The translations under genes were made by a program, and so were the position numbers. A stretch of DNA of 64,000 nucleotides, from positions 24,534-88,533 of the forward strand of contig CANLRQ010000012.1 in assembly GCA_947493575.1 (NCBI GenBank). Reading direction: 5' to 3'. Origin of the DNA: an uncultured Marinomonas sp. (GTDB lineage: Bacteria > Pseudomonadota > Gammaproteobacteria > Pseudomonadales > Marinomonadaceae). Of this stretch, positions 35,370 to 44,167 are shown piece by piece. The notes beneath the pieces were generated by a model, which ran no database searches, had not been told where the DNA came from, and worked only from the letters and a program-made list of their open reading frames with translations. Numbering within the stretch: position 1 is the stretch's first letter; each line of letters starts with the position of its first letter.

Positions 35370-36560
35370 CTAAATCTTAACTCTGCGCTTGCCAGTTAAT
35401 AACTGTTGCATCAGCGCTCTTTTCTCTTGTTTTAGTTCAGCAAGTTGTTGCTCTAGTAGTTCTATTTCTTTATCTGCATTGGTCAATACTGAGGCAATTT
35501 TTTGCTGTTCTTCTGATGATGGTTTAGGCAATTTGATCTCTGAAAAGTATTTATAGCTTATAATTTTCCCGTCACGAATACCTTCAAGGCGACTCTTCAT
35601 TGCTTGAATGAAAATGTGAGATTTAAGGTGGTACTTATAGAAGGCATCTACGATTTCTACTTTCGGGTATAAAATGACATATGCTGGGCTACAAATCCCC
35701 TTGTATCTAGAGTACTCAATACCACCTTGGAAACTTCTTAAACTGATAATGAAGTCACCGATCTCAACAACTTTATATCCTGAAATACTTTCCTTAGTAA
35801 CGGACACATTATAATCAATAAACTCTCTAGGAATAGCACCCTGATCTTGGGTAATCGCTAATATCGGCAAATCAGAATCATGCTTTTTATTTGATCTAGT
35901 TGAAAACATATCTCCTGCTCGAACGTACTTCCATTCACCATCAAACGGTTTACCTGAATCATCAAGAAGGCGCTTTTTACCTGTGAGCAGTTGTTGCATC
36001 AGGGCTTTTTTCTGCTGTTTGCTATTGTCGATTAGGCGCTCGGTGGTGCTAATCGCTTTATCCCAAGTAGATAGAACTTTGGCGATTTTGCGTTGTTCCA
36101 ACTGCGGAGGAATTGGAACATGAATACCTTTAATAATTCCAGCGCTCAAATTCTGCTGACCGCCACTATTGGCTAATTCTCTAATATTTTCGTATTGACT
36201 GACCAAATACTGATAGTAGTAATCAACCTCAAAGCCATCTTTAAGTAGTAACGCAGCACACGCTTGATTTGTTGAAGCTTCAATACCTAGCTTTGCAACT
36301 TGACCACGAGTTTTTCCTTGACCATACATGGCCATTAAAATGGTGTCTTTTGGAAAAAGTTTCGCTGATGAATTTTTAAGTCCTGCTTCAGTTATTTTTT
36401 GCTCTGTATCGTTAATTACGCCAAACTGAACTTCAGTTGTTGTTACCCAAGGTATTTGACCGTCAAACCAATACGAATCATTTTGTCTACTAGGAGTTCC
36501 ACCAGAAGAAACTTTAGCAATATCTTCTATTACACCTTTTTTCCATTCATTAGACATCAT
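35370..36560 (-). CDS. hsdS: Type I restriction-modification specificity subunit
   Basis: The 396-residue protein has two target-recognition domains separated by conserved helices. The first domain (about 1-155) includes GGTPSRQNDSYWFDGQIPWV. The first conserved helix ends KKALMQQLLTGKKR near residue 190. The second domain (about 200-350) ends in a near-identical helix, KRALMQQLLTGKRR near 385. The two domains read the halves of a bipartite DNA site; the site itself cannot be predicted. The start overlaps hsdM by 11 bp. The CD-NTase gene follows 14 bp downstream. Confidence 0.93.
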   Translation of the reverse strand: MMSNEWKKGVIEDIAKVSSGGTPSRQNDSYWFDGQIPWVTTTEVQFGVINDTEQKITEAGLKNSSAKLFPKDTILMAMYGQGKTRGQVAKLGIEASTNQACAALLLKDGFEVDYYYQYLVSQYENIRELANSGGQQNLSAGIIKGIHVPIPPQLEQRKIAKVLSTWDKAISTTERLIDNSKQQKKALMQQLLTGKKRLLDDSGKPFDGEWKYVRAGDMFSTRSNKKHDSDLPILAITQDQGAIPREFIDYNVSVTKESISGYKVVEIGDFIISLRSFQGGIEYSRYKGICSPAYVILYPKVEIVDAFYKYHLKSHIFIQAMKSRLEGIRDGKIISYKYFSEIKLPKPSSEEQQKIASVLTNADKEIELLEQQLAELKQEKRALMQQLLTGKRRVKI

Positions 36561-38193
36561 ACCCCAGCTCCTTTAAGTAGCCTTCCATTTCCGCTTCCAG
36601 TGTTTTTAACTCGCTTTGTAACTGGACACGCTCTGTGCGTACTGCCACTAAATCAATTTCAGCTTCTTCTTCAAAGGTATCAACGTAACGAGGGATGTTG
36701 AGGTTAAAGTCGTTTTCTTTGATTTCATCAAAACTGGCGAGGTACGCGTACTTATCAACGCTTTCACGAGCCTTGTAGGTATCGATAATCTTTTGAATAT
36801 TATCGTCAGTTAATTGGTTTTGGTTTTTACCTGATTTGAATTCGCGACTGGCATCAATAAACAACACATTGTTGGCCGCTCCTGCGCGTCCTGCACCCGC
36901 GGCATTAGTGCTTCCATGCACGTCATCGTGCTTTTTCTTTTTAAATATCAAAATAGCGGCTGGAATGCCTGTACCAAAAAACAACTTTTCTGGCAGGCCA
37001 ATAACGGTATCTAGCAGGTTTTCTTCAATCAGTTGCTGACGGATTTTGCCTTCGCTCGATGCTCTAAATAACACACCATGTGGCACGACCACACCCATTC
37101 TTCCGCTTTCCGGTTTTAGCGTTTCAATCATATGGCTGATAAACGCATAGTCACCTTTGGTTTTAGGCGGTACACCACGGCGGAAACGTCCGTATGGGTC
37201 GCTGCTGGCGTCTTCATGGCCCCATTTATCCAGTGAAAATGGCGGGTTGGCTGTTACTACATCAAAGTGCAGTAAGCCGCTACCGTCTTTATCAAGTAGC
37301 AATGGGTTACGAATGGTGTCGCCCCATTCAATACGGTGGTTGTCTTCACCATGTAGGAACATGTTCATTTTGGCCAATGCCCACGTTGAACCAATCGCTT
37401 CTTGCCCAAACAAGGCGTATTTTTTGGAGCCAGTGTTTTTACGTACCATAGCGCCACATTTAAGAAGCAATGAGCCACTGCCTGTACATGGGTCGCATAT
37501 TTGGTCACCTTCAACGGGCTCTAAAACGGTTGCTAAAAGGGTTGAGACCTCTGGTGGGGTGTAGTACTCGCCAGCGGTCGCACCACTGCCTGCGGCAAAG
37601 TGTTTAATAAGGTATTCATAGGCGTTACCGATAATATCTAAACTGCCTACACGCTCTGTGCTTAGGTTTAAAATGTCTTTACCGAAGTCTTCTAGTAAGT
37701 GACGCAGTAAGTCGTTTTTTTGTTTTTCTTGGCCTAAGCGGTCGGTGTTAAAGCTGATGTCTTGGAATACGTTTTTAAGCTTACTGCCGTTGGCTTCTTC
37801 AATAGCATGTAAGGCTTTATCGATTCGCTCACCGTTACCTGCTTCATAACGCTTTTCGTATAAATTCCAAAAACTTGCGCCTTCTGGTAGTACAAAACGC
37901 TGTTTCGACATCATGGCGTGGATTAGTTCAGGGTTCTCGTTACCAGAGCCACCATACTGAGTAACTAATTTGTTGTATTCATCTTTATAAACATCAGAGA
38001 TGTACTTTAAAAACAGCATGGTCAGGATGAAGTCTTTATAAGTATCGGCACTGATCACACCACGGAAGGTGTCACAAGCGGCCCATACCGCCTTGTTTAC
38101 TTCACTTTGCGTGATATTTTTTGTTTCGCTCAAGGCTGCATCACGCTGGCTCAAGGCTGTATCATCCTGATTGATTTGATTGGTTGTGGTCAT
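36550..38193 (-). CDS. hsdM: Type I restriction-modification methyltransferase subunit
   Basis: This 547-residue N6-adenine methyltransferase acts with HsdS to protect host sites and with HsdR to cut foreign DNA. It has the N-terminal helical HsdM_N region (AACDTFRGVI near 35 to about 165), the SAM motif DPCTGSGSLLL near 231, and the catalytic NPPF near 310. An Ala/Gly-rich insert (NAAGAGRAGAANN) near residue 435 interrupts a conserved strand and resembles the insert in HsdR. A short variable C-terminal coiled coil ends the protein. It is intact and belongs to a different family from the truncated copy at 26078. Confidence 0.95.
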   Translation of the reverse strand: MTTTNQINQDDTALSQRDAALSETKNITQSEVNKAVWAACDTFRGVISADTYKDFILTMLFLKYISDVYKDEYNKLVTQYGGSGNENPELIHAMMSKQRFVLPEGASFWNLYEKRYEAGNGERIDKALHAIEEANGSKLKNVFQDISFNTDRLGQEKQKNDLLRHLLEDFGKDILNLSTERVGSLDIIGNAYEYLIKHFAAGSGATAGEYYTPPEVSTLLATVLEPVEGDQICDPCTGSGSLLLKCGAMVRKNTGSKKYALFGQEAIGSTWALAKMNMFLHGEDNHRIEWGDTIRNPLLLDKDGSGLLHFDVVTANPPFSLDKWGHEDASSDPYGRFRRGVPPKTKGDYAFISHMIETLKPESGRMGVVVPHGVLFRASSEGKIRQQLIEENLLDTVIGLPEKLFFGTGIPAAILIFKKKKHDDVHGSTNAAGAGRAGAANNVLFIDASREFKSGKNQNQLTDDNIQKIIDTYKARESVDKYAYLASFDEIKENDFNLNIPRYVDTFEEEAEIDLVAVRTERVQLQSELKTLEAEMEGYLKELGYDV

Positions 38194-38247
38194 ATTGTTT
38201 AAGTCCTTATTATTAATTTTTAAATCAGTTTTGTTTTAGGCTCTCTT

Positions 38248-38865
38248 TCAAACGCATGAGCTTTCAAGTGCGTGAATAGCAATGGCTTCTAGTTGTTGCT
38301 GTCTATTTTCAATCAGCTTTTGTAATACTTTTTGCTCTCTAACACCGCAGCGGTGCATTGCAGCGAGTTGTTTTTGTTTCTCAAACTTAAGCACCTTAAT
38401 TGGCACGTTCTCCAACACTTGCCTGCGAATACTTAGGTACATTGAACCTTCAGCAGTCGCTTTAAAATAGCGCTGTGCAGGTTGCTGGTTAAGCTGCCAA
38501 CATAAGAAATCGGGCACGATGACATCTTTAAACTCAGGCTTTAAACGCACCACAAAAAAGTGTGGTGAGCAGACTGTGCGCTCTAATACCTGTTCTACTA
38601 ATACGCTGTAATGTCTTGCTCCTTTAGCGACAAATAACACATCGCCATTTTGTAACCAGTCGGGTTGTTTCTTCGTATTTAATAAGGTTTCAACCATAGT
38701 GTATTGGTTGATTTCACCCGTTGCCTCGGTATCCCTTACTTGAACAACATTTACGTCACCATTGTCGTATTGCTTTACCGTGCCACGAAAAGGATGGCCT
38801 AAGCGGATATCGGCAATATCACTCAGACGCAGCTCTTCAGTAGCTTGGCGCATTTTTGCATTCAT
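38248..38865 (-). CDS. One-domain HsdS-like protein at the head of the restriction operon
   Basis: The 205-residue protein has one target-recognition-like domain: LRLSDIADIRLGHPFRG at the N-terminus, WLQNGDVLFVAKGARHYSV near residue 70, and LSIRRQVLENVPIKV near 145. A short helical tail rich in Gln follows. It thus looks like half of an HsdS, not a pseudogene of the full subunit, since start, frame and stop are clean. It is 54 bp upstream of hsdM in the same direction. It may modulate specificity or act as a regulator; neither is shown by the sequence. Confidence 0.78.
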   Translation of the reverse strand: MNAKMRQATEELRLSDIADIRLGHPFRGTVKQYDNGDVNVVQVRDTEATGEINQYTMVETLLNTKKQPDWLQNGDVLFVAKGARHYSVLVEQVLERTVCSPHFFVVRLKPEFKDVIVPDFLCWQLNQQPAQRYFKATAEGSMYLSIRRQVLENVPIKVLKFEKQKQLAAMHRCGVREQKVLQKLIENRQQQLEAIAIHALESSCV

Positions 38866-38894
38866 GAACGTTAAACCTTGTTGTGTTCAGCAAA

Positions 38895-38957
38895 CCGATT
38901 TCTCCAAAAAGTAAATAAACGCCAATGGGGTATGACCAACTGGCGTTACAAAATCGG
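38895..38957 (-). promoter_or_regulatory. Nested hairpins in the leader of the defence operon
   Basis: Two nested perfect stems: outer CCGATTT (38895-38901) with AAATCGG (38951-38957), inner AACGCCA (38918-38924) with TGGCGTT (38941-38947). In the leftward transcript this would lie about 13-75 nt from the predicted start and about 30 nt before the first gene. It could be an operator or an RNA control element. Confidence 0.55.
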
Positions 38958-38976
38958 AATTAATTTAATGAAAATT

Positions 38977-39005
38977 ATTGTGGCTGACATTGTTGGTTAG
39001 GTCAA
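38977..39005 (-). promoter_or_regulatory. Predicted sigma-70 promoter of the defence operon
   Basis: Reading leftward: -35 TTGACC (39005-39000), 17-nt spacer, -10 CACAAT (38982-38977). It is the only convincing promoter-like pair upstream of the HsdS-like gene. Its -35 hexamer is the same as that of the internal abiF RNA promoter. Confidence 0.5.
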
Positions 39006-39092
39006 TTTATTTTTGCAGTAATCAAATACTGCAATTTGCCGTTGACATATAAATCAACTGGCCCTATATTTTGCAGGAAACATATAAGCCAT

Positions 39093-39420
39093 CCATACAT
39101 TTAATTCAATAATTTCAAATAGTTAGACTTTATAAAAACTCTCAATCAATTTAAAAGCCTCCGTTTTTTTCTGCGCTGACGACGCCAGTAACGCAAGCAG
39201 AAAAGACGAAGGCTTTTGTGTGCATCAACGTAATTCATAGTAGAGTAATATATGAACACTCCGGGTGGGCAAGAACGCAGTTCGCTGAACAATACCAGAT
39301 ACCCATACCCATACCCATACACTTAACTCAATATTTTCAAGTTGTTAAATTTTTTAAAAGCACTCAACCAAACATCCTCCCTGCCTTTCTGTCCTGACGT
39401 TATCGGTAACGTAAATAAAA
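39093..39420. repeat. Imperfect direct duplication with hairpins, right edge of the defence island
   Basis: The gap 38866-39757 has no recognised gene. Two related segments begin CCATACATTTAATTCAAT at 39093 and CCATACACTTAACTCAAT at 39315 (222 bp apart). Each runs into a CCTCC...CTGAC-AACG hairpin-like region; in the first, AAAAGCCT pairs with AGGCTTTT (about 39150-39212). Three copies of ACCCAT precede the second segment. This looks like decayed repeat DNA at the island border. No integrase or tRNA was found. Confidence 0.5.
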
Positions 39421-39757
39421 AAACAAGGGGGATTACCCTGTAAAAAATCAAAGCGTTAACGTTTTCGGCAATCATTAACATGACTTACTTACCCACCCTC
39501 ATTTATCGTTAGACCATTTTTCTAAACCATGAATGATACTCTCTTACTGAAGGTGAATTACTTATCCTATTTTTAAAATTCACCACGGAATAACATTGTA
39601 TTTTTATACGAAAATACGCTATTAACATCAAATATTAATATCGCGTATTCTGCAATGAATGTGGAAACGCCCTCCTTCTCTATTGATGCTAGGATTCACA
39701 CAAGAGTACAATTAGCAAAACCGTTATTAAAACGCCTTACGTAAGAAGGAAAACAAT

Positions 39758-41350
39758 TTGACTACTCCGCTTTCCAATGCCTTAAAGGCTCTCGATGCAT
39801 TCTGTCAACAGAACATCGACGCGACACCACTAACTTTCCACCGAGGAGTTGAACGTGAAGCTTTGAGGGTCAAAAAACAAGATGGCAGAATATCTCATCT
39901 TCCACATCCTCAAGCATTAGGCTCAGCTCTCACCCATGACTCCATCACTACCGATTATTCCGAATCATTAATGGAATTTATCACGGGAGTACACCCAAGT
40001 GTTGAAGGTGTGATTACAGAACTAGAAACCATTCATCATGTTGTAAATCATACCTTATCAAAACAAGATGAGTGTTTATGGCCTGCCAGTATGCCATGCT
40101 ACCTAGCTGACAATAAGGATGTTCCCATTGCAAATTATGGAACGTCTAATGTAGGTAAATTAAAGTATGTGTATAGAGAAGGGTTATCAAATCGTTATGG
40201 CCGCATAATGCAATGCATTGCAGGAATGCACTATAACTTTTCCTTTGATGAAAGCTTCTGGGAGTTTTTACAGTCCTATAAGGCACAGTCACAAAATACC
40301 GAATCTTTACAAGACTTTAAGTCAAACAGTTATTTTTCCTTAATTCGAAACTTTAGGCGCAACTCTTGGTTATTGTCTTATCTTTTTGGCGCGTCACCAG
40401 CTGTAGACACCAGCTTTTTCAATCAAGAGACAGATAAGCTAAAGAAATTAGGTACGCAGACTTATTACGGTCAACATGCAACATCACTTAGAATGAGTGA
40501 CCTTGGTTATCAAAATAACGCTCAGGCTGATTTGTTTGTTTGTTATAACGAAGTAAGCACTTACATAGACACTCTAAAGCAAGCACTTAAAACTCCTTAT
40601 TCCAAATACCAAAGTATAGGATTAAAAGTCGACGGAAAATACCAACAATTAAATACAAACATTCTGCAGATTGAAAATGAATATTACAGTGATATTCGAC
40701 CAAAAAGAGTGGCTCAACCGGGAGAGCACCCTAGTACAGCATTACATTCTAGAGGTGTTGAATACATAGAAGTGCGCATCATGGATATTGACCCCTTCTC
40801 CCCGATAGGAATGAATGAAGATACCTTATATTTTATCGACGTATTCTTGGTATTCTGCATGTTAACGGGTGATAGCTTATTAGAAGAGAAAGAGTGCCAT
40901 GCACTCAGAGAGCTGCAACAAGAAATAGCCACACATGGTCGAGATAGCAGTTATTTATTTGATTTTGGAAATGGCAAAGTATCATTACAGGATCAAGGTT
41001 TAAAATTACTCAACGAACTTAAACAAGTAGCTGAGTATTTAACCGCTAAAACAGGGAATGATAAATATCTTCACTCTATTGAAAAAGAGCTAGCCGTTTT
41101 TAACTCGCCAACAGATTTACCATCTAATAAAATTTTATCCTTAGCTGAGAGCTCAACGGGTTATACTGCCGCCATGCTAGAAATAGCAAAAAACCAGCAA
41201 GAGAACTGGTTAGCATCTCCACTTTCTGAAACAACCAAGCAACACTTTTCTTCATTAGCTGAAGCGTCTTTCAAGAAACATCTAGAAATAGAATCTTCTG
41301 ATACTCAAGATTTCGACACATATCTAACTGAGTACTTACAGCCTCAATAA
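39758..41350 (+). CDS. gshA: Glutamate-cysteine ligase
   Basis: The 530-residue enzyme makes gamma-glutamylcysteine, the first step of glutathione synthesis. It matches the proteobacterial GshA family: GVEREALRV near residue 26 (substrate Glu binding), SLMEFITGV near 71, RNFRRNSWLLSYLFGASPA near 195 and the C-terminal RGVEYIEVRIMDIDPF near 332. The start is a TTG, with AAGGA 8 nt upstream; no ATG gives a better N-terminus. It is monocistronic, flanked on the left by the defence island and on the right by a miniature element. Confidence 0.95.
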   Translation: MTTPLSNALKALDAFCQQNIDATPLTFHRGVEREALRVKKQDGRISHLPHPQALGSALTHDSITTDYSESLMEFITGVHPSVEGVITELETIHHVVNHTLSKQDECLWPASMPCYLADNKDVPIANYGTSNVGKLKYVYREGLSNRYGRIMQCIAGMHYNFSFDESFWEFLQSYKAQSQNTESLQDFKSNSYFSLIRNFRRNSWLLSYLFGASPAVDTSFFNQETDKLKKLGTQTYYGQHATSLRMSDLGYQNNAQADLFVCYNEVSTYIDTLKQALKTPYSKYQSIGLKVDGKYQQLNTNILQIENEYYSDIRPKRVAQPGEHPSTALHSRGVEYIEVRIMDIDPFSPIGMNEDTLYFIDVFLVFCMLTGDSLLEEKECHALRELQQEIATHGRDSSYLFDFGNGKVSLQDQGLKLLNELKQVAEYLTAKTGNDKYLHSIEKELAVFNSPTDLPSNKILSLAESSTGYTAAMLEIAKNQQENWLASPLSETTKQHFSSLAEASFKKHLEIESSDTQDFDTYLTEYLQPQ

Positions 41351-41370
41351 AAAAATGGCACGTATATACT

Positions 41371-41707
41371 GAGACCTATGCATGAAGTCATGAGCGATGA
41401 CAAAACGAGGAAAATACAGACAAGGCAAAAACAGACGAAAAAGCGGATTTTATGAGTTATAAAAGCGCATTTTGAATCTGTTTTTAACAAAGTATTAGAG
41501 AAGGTACGACTCTTTGAATGTTAATACCTTTCAAAGAGTCATAACGCAATGTGACGCTCTCTCTGAAAGGCACTGAAAGACCTGCGAGGCATGATCTTAA
41601 AGCCTGTCTTCTTTTAAGCATCTCGAATGACAAGCTTTTACCCATATGCTGAGGCAAGAGGACTTATTCGCCCCTCCCTAGCAAGCATCGTAGTCGTGCA
41701 AAGATCT
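41371..41707. mobile_element. Miniature inverted-repeat element, copy D, interrupted by a second repeat
   Basis: The left part (41371-41496) reads GAGACCTATGCATGAAGTCATGAGCGATG and then the full internal segment including AAAAAGCGGATTTTATGAG and TTTTTAACAAAGTATTAG. The right end is missing there but appears 180 bp further on as CAAGC-ATCG-TAGTCGTGCAAAGATCT (41683-41707). The intervening DNA (41497-41682) carries family 2 repeat ends. It lies downstream of gshA and beyond engB's 3' end, with no gene inside. No clear target duplication is preserved. Confidence 0.7.
41497..41682. repeat. Palindromic repeat, family 2, nested in miniature element copy D
   Basis: The insert begins AGAAGGTACGACTC and ends GACTTATTCGCCCCTCCCTAG. 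These ends form an imperfect inverted repeat and match those at 1637-1690 and 10137-10221. Inside, GACTCTTTGA and TCAAAGAGTC (about 41509-41542) form a further hairpin. It has no open reading frame of note. Confidence 0.55.
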
Positions 41708-41768
41708 AATGCTATATGCCCAGCCCACTTCAAACACTCATAGATTTTATTTCGGCAAAAAACTTACA

Positions 41769-42395
41769 TTACTCTTTAGTAAATTCGCCAAGCTCTAACC
41801 AATCTCCCAACTTCATTCTCAATTCATCAAGGCCGTCACCGGAAAGTCCCGAAAAGGTTTGCACAGAACCTATCACGCCTCGATCATTCAAGTTTTTCTG
41901 AACGGCTAGCATTGTTGATTTTGCAGGGCCTCGCTTTAACTTATCTGATTTTGTTAATAACACATGTACTGGCATTTTATTCGCTTGGGCCCAATCTAAC
42001 ATTAGTTCATCAAACTCTTTGAGTGGATGACGAATGTCCATTACAAGCACAAAACCAATTAATGAATGTCGATTCATTAAATAATCTTGCATGTGCGCTT
42101 GCCAATTTACTTTCATGGCAACAGGAACTTTAGCAAAGCCATAACCTGGTAAATCAATTAAGCGTCGATCGTCAATATTTAAACCAAAGCAATTGATTAA
42201 CTGGGTACGACCAGGAGTCTTAGACGTTCTCGCTAACTTTTTTTGGTCTGTTAATGTATTTAGTGCGGTTGACTTGCCAGCATTTGAGCGACCAGCAAAT
42301 GCGATCTCAAAACCTTGGTCAACTGGACACTGGGATAACTTTTCAGCACTTTTAATAAAATACGCTGAATGAAAAATAGGATCAAAGGGGGTCAT
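41769..42395 (-). CDS. engB: Ribosome biogenesis GTP-binding protein EngB (YihA/YsxC)
   Basis: This small TRAFAC GTPase of 208 residues is needed for large ribosomal subunit assembly. The GTP-binding elements are complete: G1 GRSNAGKST (35-43), G2 region [11 protein letters not shown]3 DLPGYG, G4 TKSD and G5 SGLSG. Length and motifs are standard. It is divergent from the cytochrome c4 gene, the same neighbourhood as in Pseudomonas. Confidence 0.96.
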   Translation of the reverse strand: MTPFDPIFHSAYFIKSAEKLSQCPVDQGFEIAFAGRSNAGKSTALNTLTDQKKLARTSKTPGRTQLINCFGLNIDDRRLIDLPGYGFAKVPVAMKVNWQAHMQDYLMNRHSLIGFVLVMDIRHPLKEFDELMLDWAQANKMPVHVLLTKSDKLKRGPAKSTMLAVQKNLNDRGVIGSVQTFSGLSGDGLDELRMKLGDWLELGEFTKE

Positions 42396-42604
42396 AAGTT
42401 GATATTCGTCAATAGAGTCTGATTAGCGTTCACGTTTTTCATTTGGTTGTATATAATGCCTTCTAAATTGTTTATTTACCATGCTTTAACTCAGTACTTC
42501 TTGATTAGTCTAGTCCAGTAGGTAAATATACAGGCCATATATAGGTTTGTTTTGTCATGCCAGTCAAAATAAACACATTTTTATCGATATGTCAGGGGCA
42601 GCGA

Positions 42605-43207
42605 ATGAAAAAAGTAATAGTAGGTATGTTGGTCGCAATTGGTTCAACTTCAGTAGCTATGGCGGAAGGCAATGCCGAAGCAGGAAAAGAATTGACGACT
42701 GCTTGTGCAGCATGCCATGCCGCAGACGGCAACAGTTTAGCTCCTAGCTTTCCAAAACTCGCTGGTCAGCAAGAAAAATACCTTCTTAAACAGCTAAATG
42801 ATATCAAATCAGGGAAGCGCCCAGTTGCTCAAATGACTGGTCAGCTTGATAACCTAACACCACAAAACTTAGCAGATATTGCAGCTTATTTTGCAAGTAA
42901 TTCAACAGTTGTTGGGCAAGCTGATCCGACATTAGTTGAAGCTGGCCAAGCATTGTATAGAACAGGTAATCCAAAAACAGGTGTTCCAGCTTGTACAGCT
43001 TGCCATGGACCAACAGGTAAAGGCCTAGGTTCAGCAGCATTCCCAGGGTTAAGCGGGCAACACGCAGATTATACTAAATCTCAATTAAAAGCCTTCCAAT
43101 CTGGAGCTCGCGAAAACGACCCGTCAAGAATAATGAGAGATATTGCATTCAAAATGAACGATCAAGAGATTGAAGCCGTATCCAGTTATATTCAAGGTCT
43201 ATACTAA
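42605..43207 (+). CDS. Dihaem cytochrome c4
   Basis: The 200-residue periplasmic electron carrier has a signal peptide (MKKVIVGMLVAIG to about residue 20, SVAMA) and two class I haem c sites: CAACH (C34, C37, H38) and CTACHG (C130, C133, H134). Axial methionines occur in the MTGQLDNLT and IMRDIAFKMND regions. Cytochrome c4 feeds electrons to terminal oxidases. The start at 42605 is chosen for the signal peptide; an ATG 16 codons upstream would bury it. It is followed by dsbA. Confidence 0.93.
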   Translation: MKKVIVGMLVAIGSTSVAMAEGNAEAGKELTTACAACHAADGNSLAPSFPKLAGQQEKYLLKQLNDIKSGKRPVAQMTGQLDNLTPQNLADIAAYFASNSTVVGQADPTLVEAGQALYRTGNPKTGVPACTACHGPTGKGLGSAAFPGLSGQHADYTKSQLKAFQSGARENDPSRIMRDIAFKMNDQEIEAVSSYIQGLY

Positions 43208-43377
43208 GGCTTACAATAATTACTCGTGTTTCCCAAAAAATCTTAGCAATATGTTCGTACAACCTCCCTGTTAAACGTGTTTTGAGGGAGGTTGTCGTAA
43301 ACATTACGTAAAGTTAACGAAAACACACTTATTTAACTCCTATGTAATGTAAAAATTTAGGTAGAATTTTGCGATAC

Positions 43378-43480
43378 GAGACCTTTTAGCGAAATCATGA
43401 GCGATGTTTATGAGCTATAAATGCGCAGTTTGAGCCAGTTTTTAACAAAGTATTAGCAAACGCAGTCGTGCAAAGGTCTC
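43378..43480. mobile_element. Miniature inverted-repeat element, copy E (internally deleted)
   Basis: This 103-bp copy begins GAGACCTTTTAGCGAAATCATG and ends CAGTCGTGCAAAGGTCTC. Perfect 5-bp target duplications GATAC flank it (43373-43377 and 43481-43485). It lies in the 321-bp gap between cytochrome c4 and dsbA, 49 bp before the dsbA start, so it may affect the dsbA promoter. A hairpin (CCTCCC near 43265 with GGGAGG near 43285) after cytochrome c4 probably ends that transcript. Confidence 0.85.
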
Positions 43481-43528
43481 GATACATTAGTGCACTAGTT
43501 TACTTAATGACATTATCTGGAGAATACA

Positions 43529-44152
43529 ATGAAGAAATTATTAATCTCATTTTTACTGGCGTTTGTGTTACCTACACTTGCCCTTGCAGCTGAATATAGT
43601 CCAGGAAATGGCTATACACTCATCAAAAAACCTGTTAGAACTGCCTCACCAGATAAAGTAGAAGTCGTTGAAATTTTTTGGTACGGATGCCCTCATTGCT
43701 TTGCCTTAGAGCCTTTAACTCAAGCATGGTCAGCCGACTTACCTAGCGATGTAGATTTTAAATTCACTCCTGCTGTATTTGGTCGTAATTGGTTAGCACA
43801 TGCAAAAGCTTATCATGTTGCTGATATACTGAATGTTTTAGATAAAACACATGTTGCGTTATTTGATAGCATACATATTGATAAACGCCGTCTAAACTCT
43901 GAAGACTCGTTAGCTGAATTCTTTGCTCAACATGGTGTGAGTGAGTCTGAATTCAGAAAACAATATAATTCTTTTGCAGTAAATAGCCGTTTAAAACAAG
44001 CTGATGCAAAAATTAGAGCCTATGGTGCCCGTGGAGTACCTGGCTTAATAGTAAATGGAAAATATTTAGTGACGGCAGAAACTGCAAATGGTAGTAATAA
44101 TATCTACAATGTCGTTGACTACTTAATTGAGCAAGAACGCAAATCAATGTAA
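43529..44152 (+). CDS. dsbA: Thiol:disulfide interchange protein DsbA
   Basis: This 207-residue periplasmic oxidant has a signal peptide (MKKLLISFLLAFVLPTLALA, cleaved near residue 20) and the CPHC active site (C54-C57) in a thioredoxin fold. The cis-proline loop is visible as ARGVPGLIVNG near residue 170. It inserts disulfides in exported proteins and is re-oxidised by DsbB (encoded here at 17074-17571). A GGAG ribosome site precedes the ATG. It is followed by a diguanylate cyclase gene 15 bp later. Confidence 0.96.
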   Translation: MKKLLISFLLAFVLPTLALAAEYSPGNGYTLIKKPVRTASPDKVEVVEIFWYGCPHCFALEPLTQAWSADLPSDVDFKFTPAVFGRNWLAHAKAYHVADILNVLDKTHVALFDSIHIDKRRLNSEDSLAEFFAQHGVSESEFRKQYNSFAVNSRLKQADAKIRAYGARGVPGLIVNGKYLVTAETANGSNNIYNVVDYLIEQERKSM

Positions 44153-44167
44153 TAAGAGTGAGGTAAA

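Noticed and set aside
36836..37564. Rightward open frames opposite hsdM
   Set aside because: Antisense shadows of a clearly coding hsdM; no independent motif or ribosome site.
38866..39757. Prophage or integrative-element attachment site at the island border
   Set aside because: No integrase, tRNA gene or matching direct repeat was seen at both island ends (25.6 and 39.7 kb).
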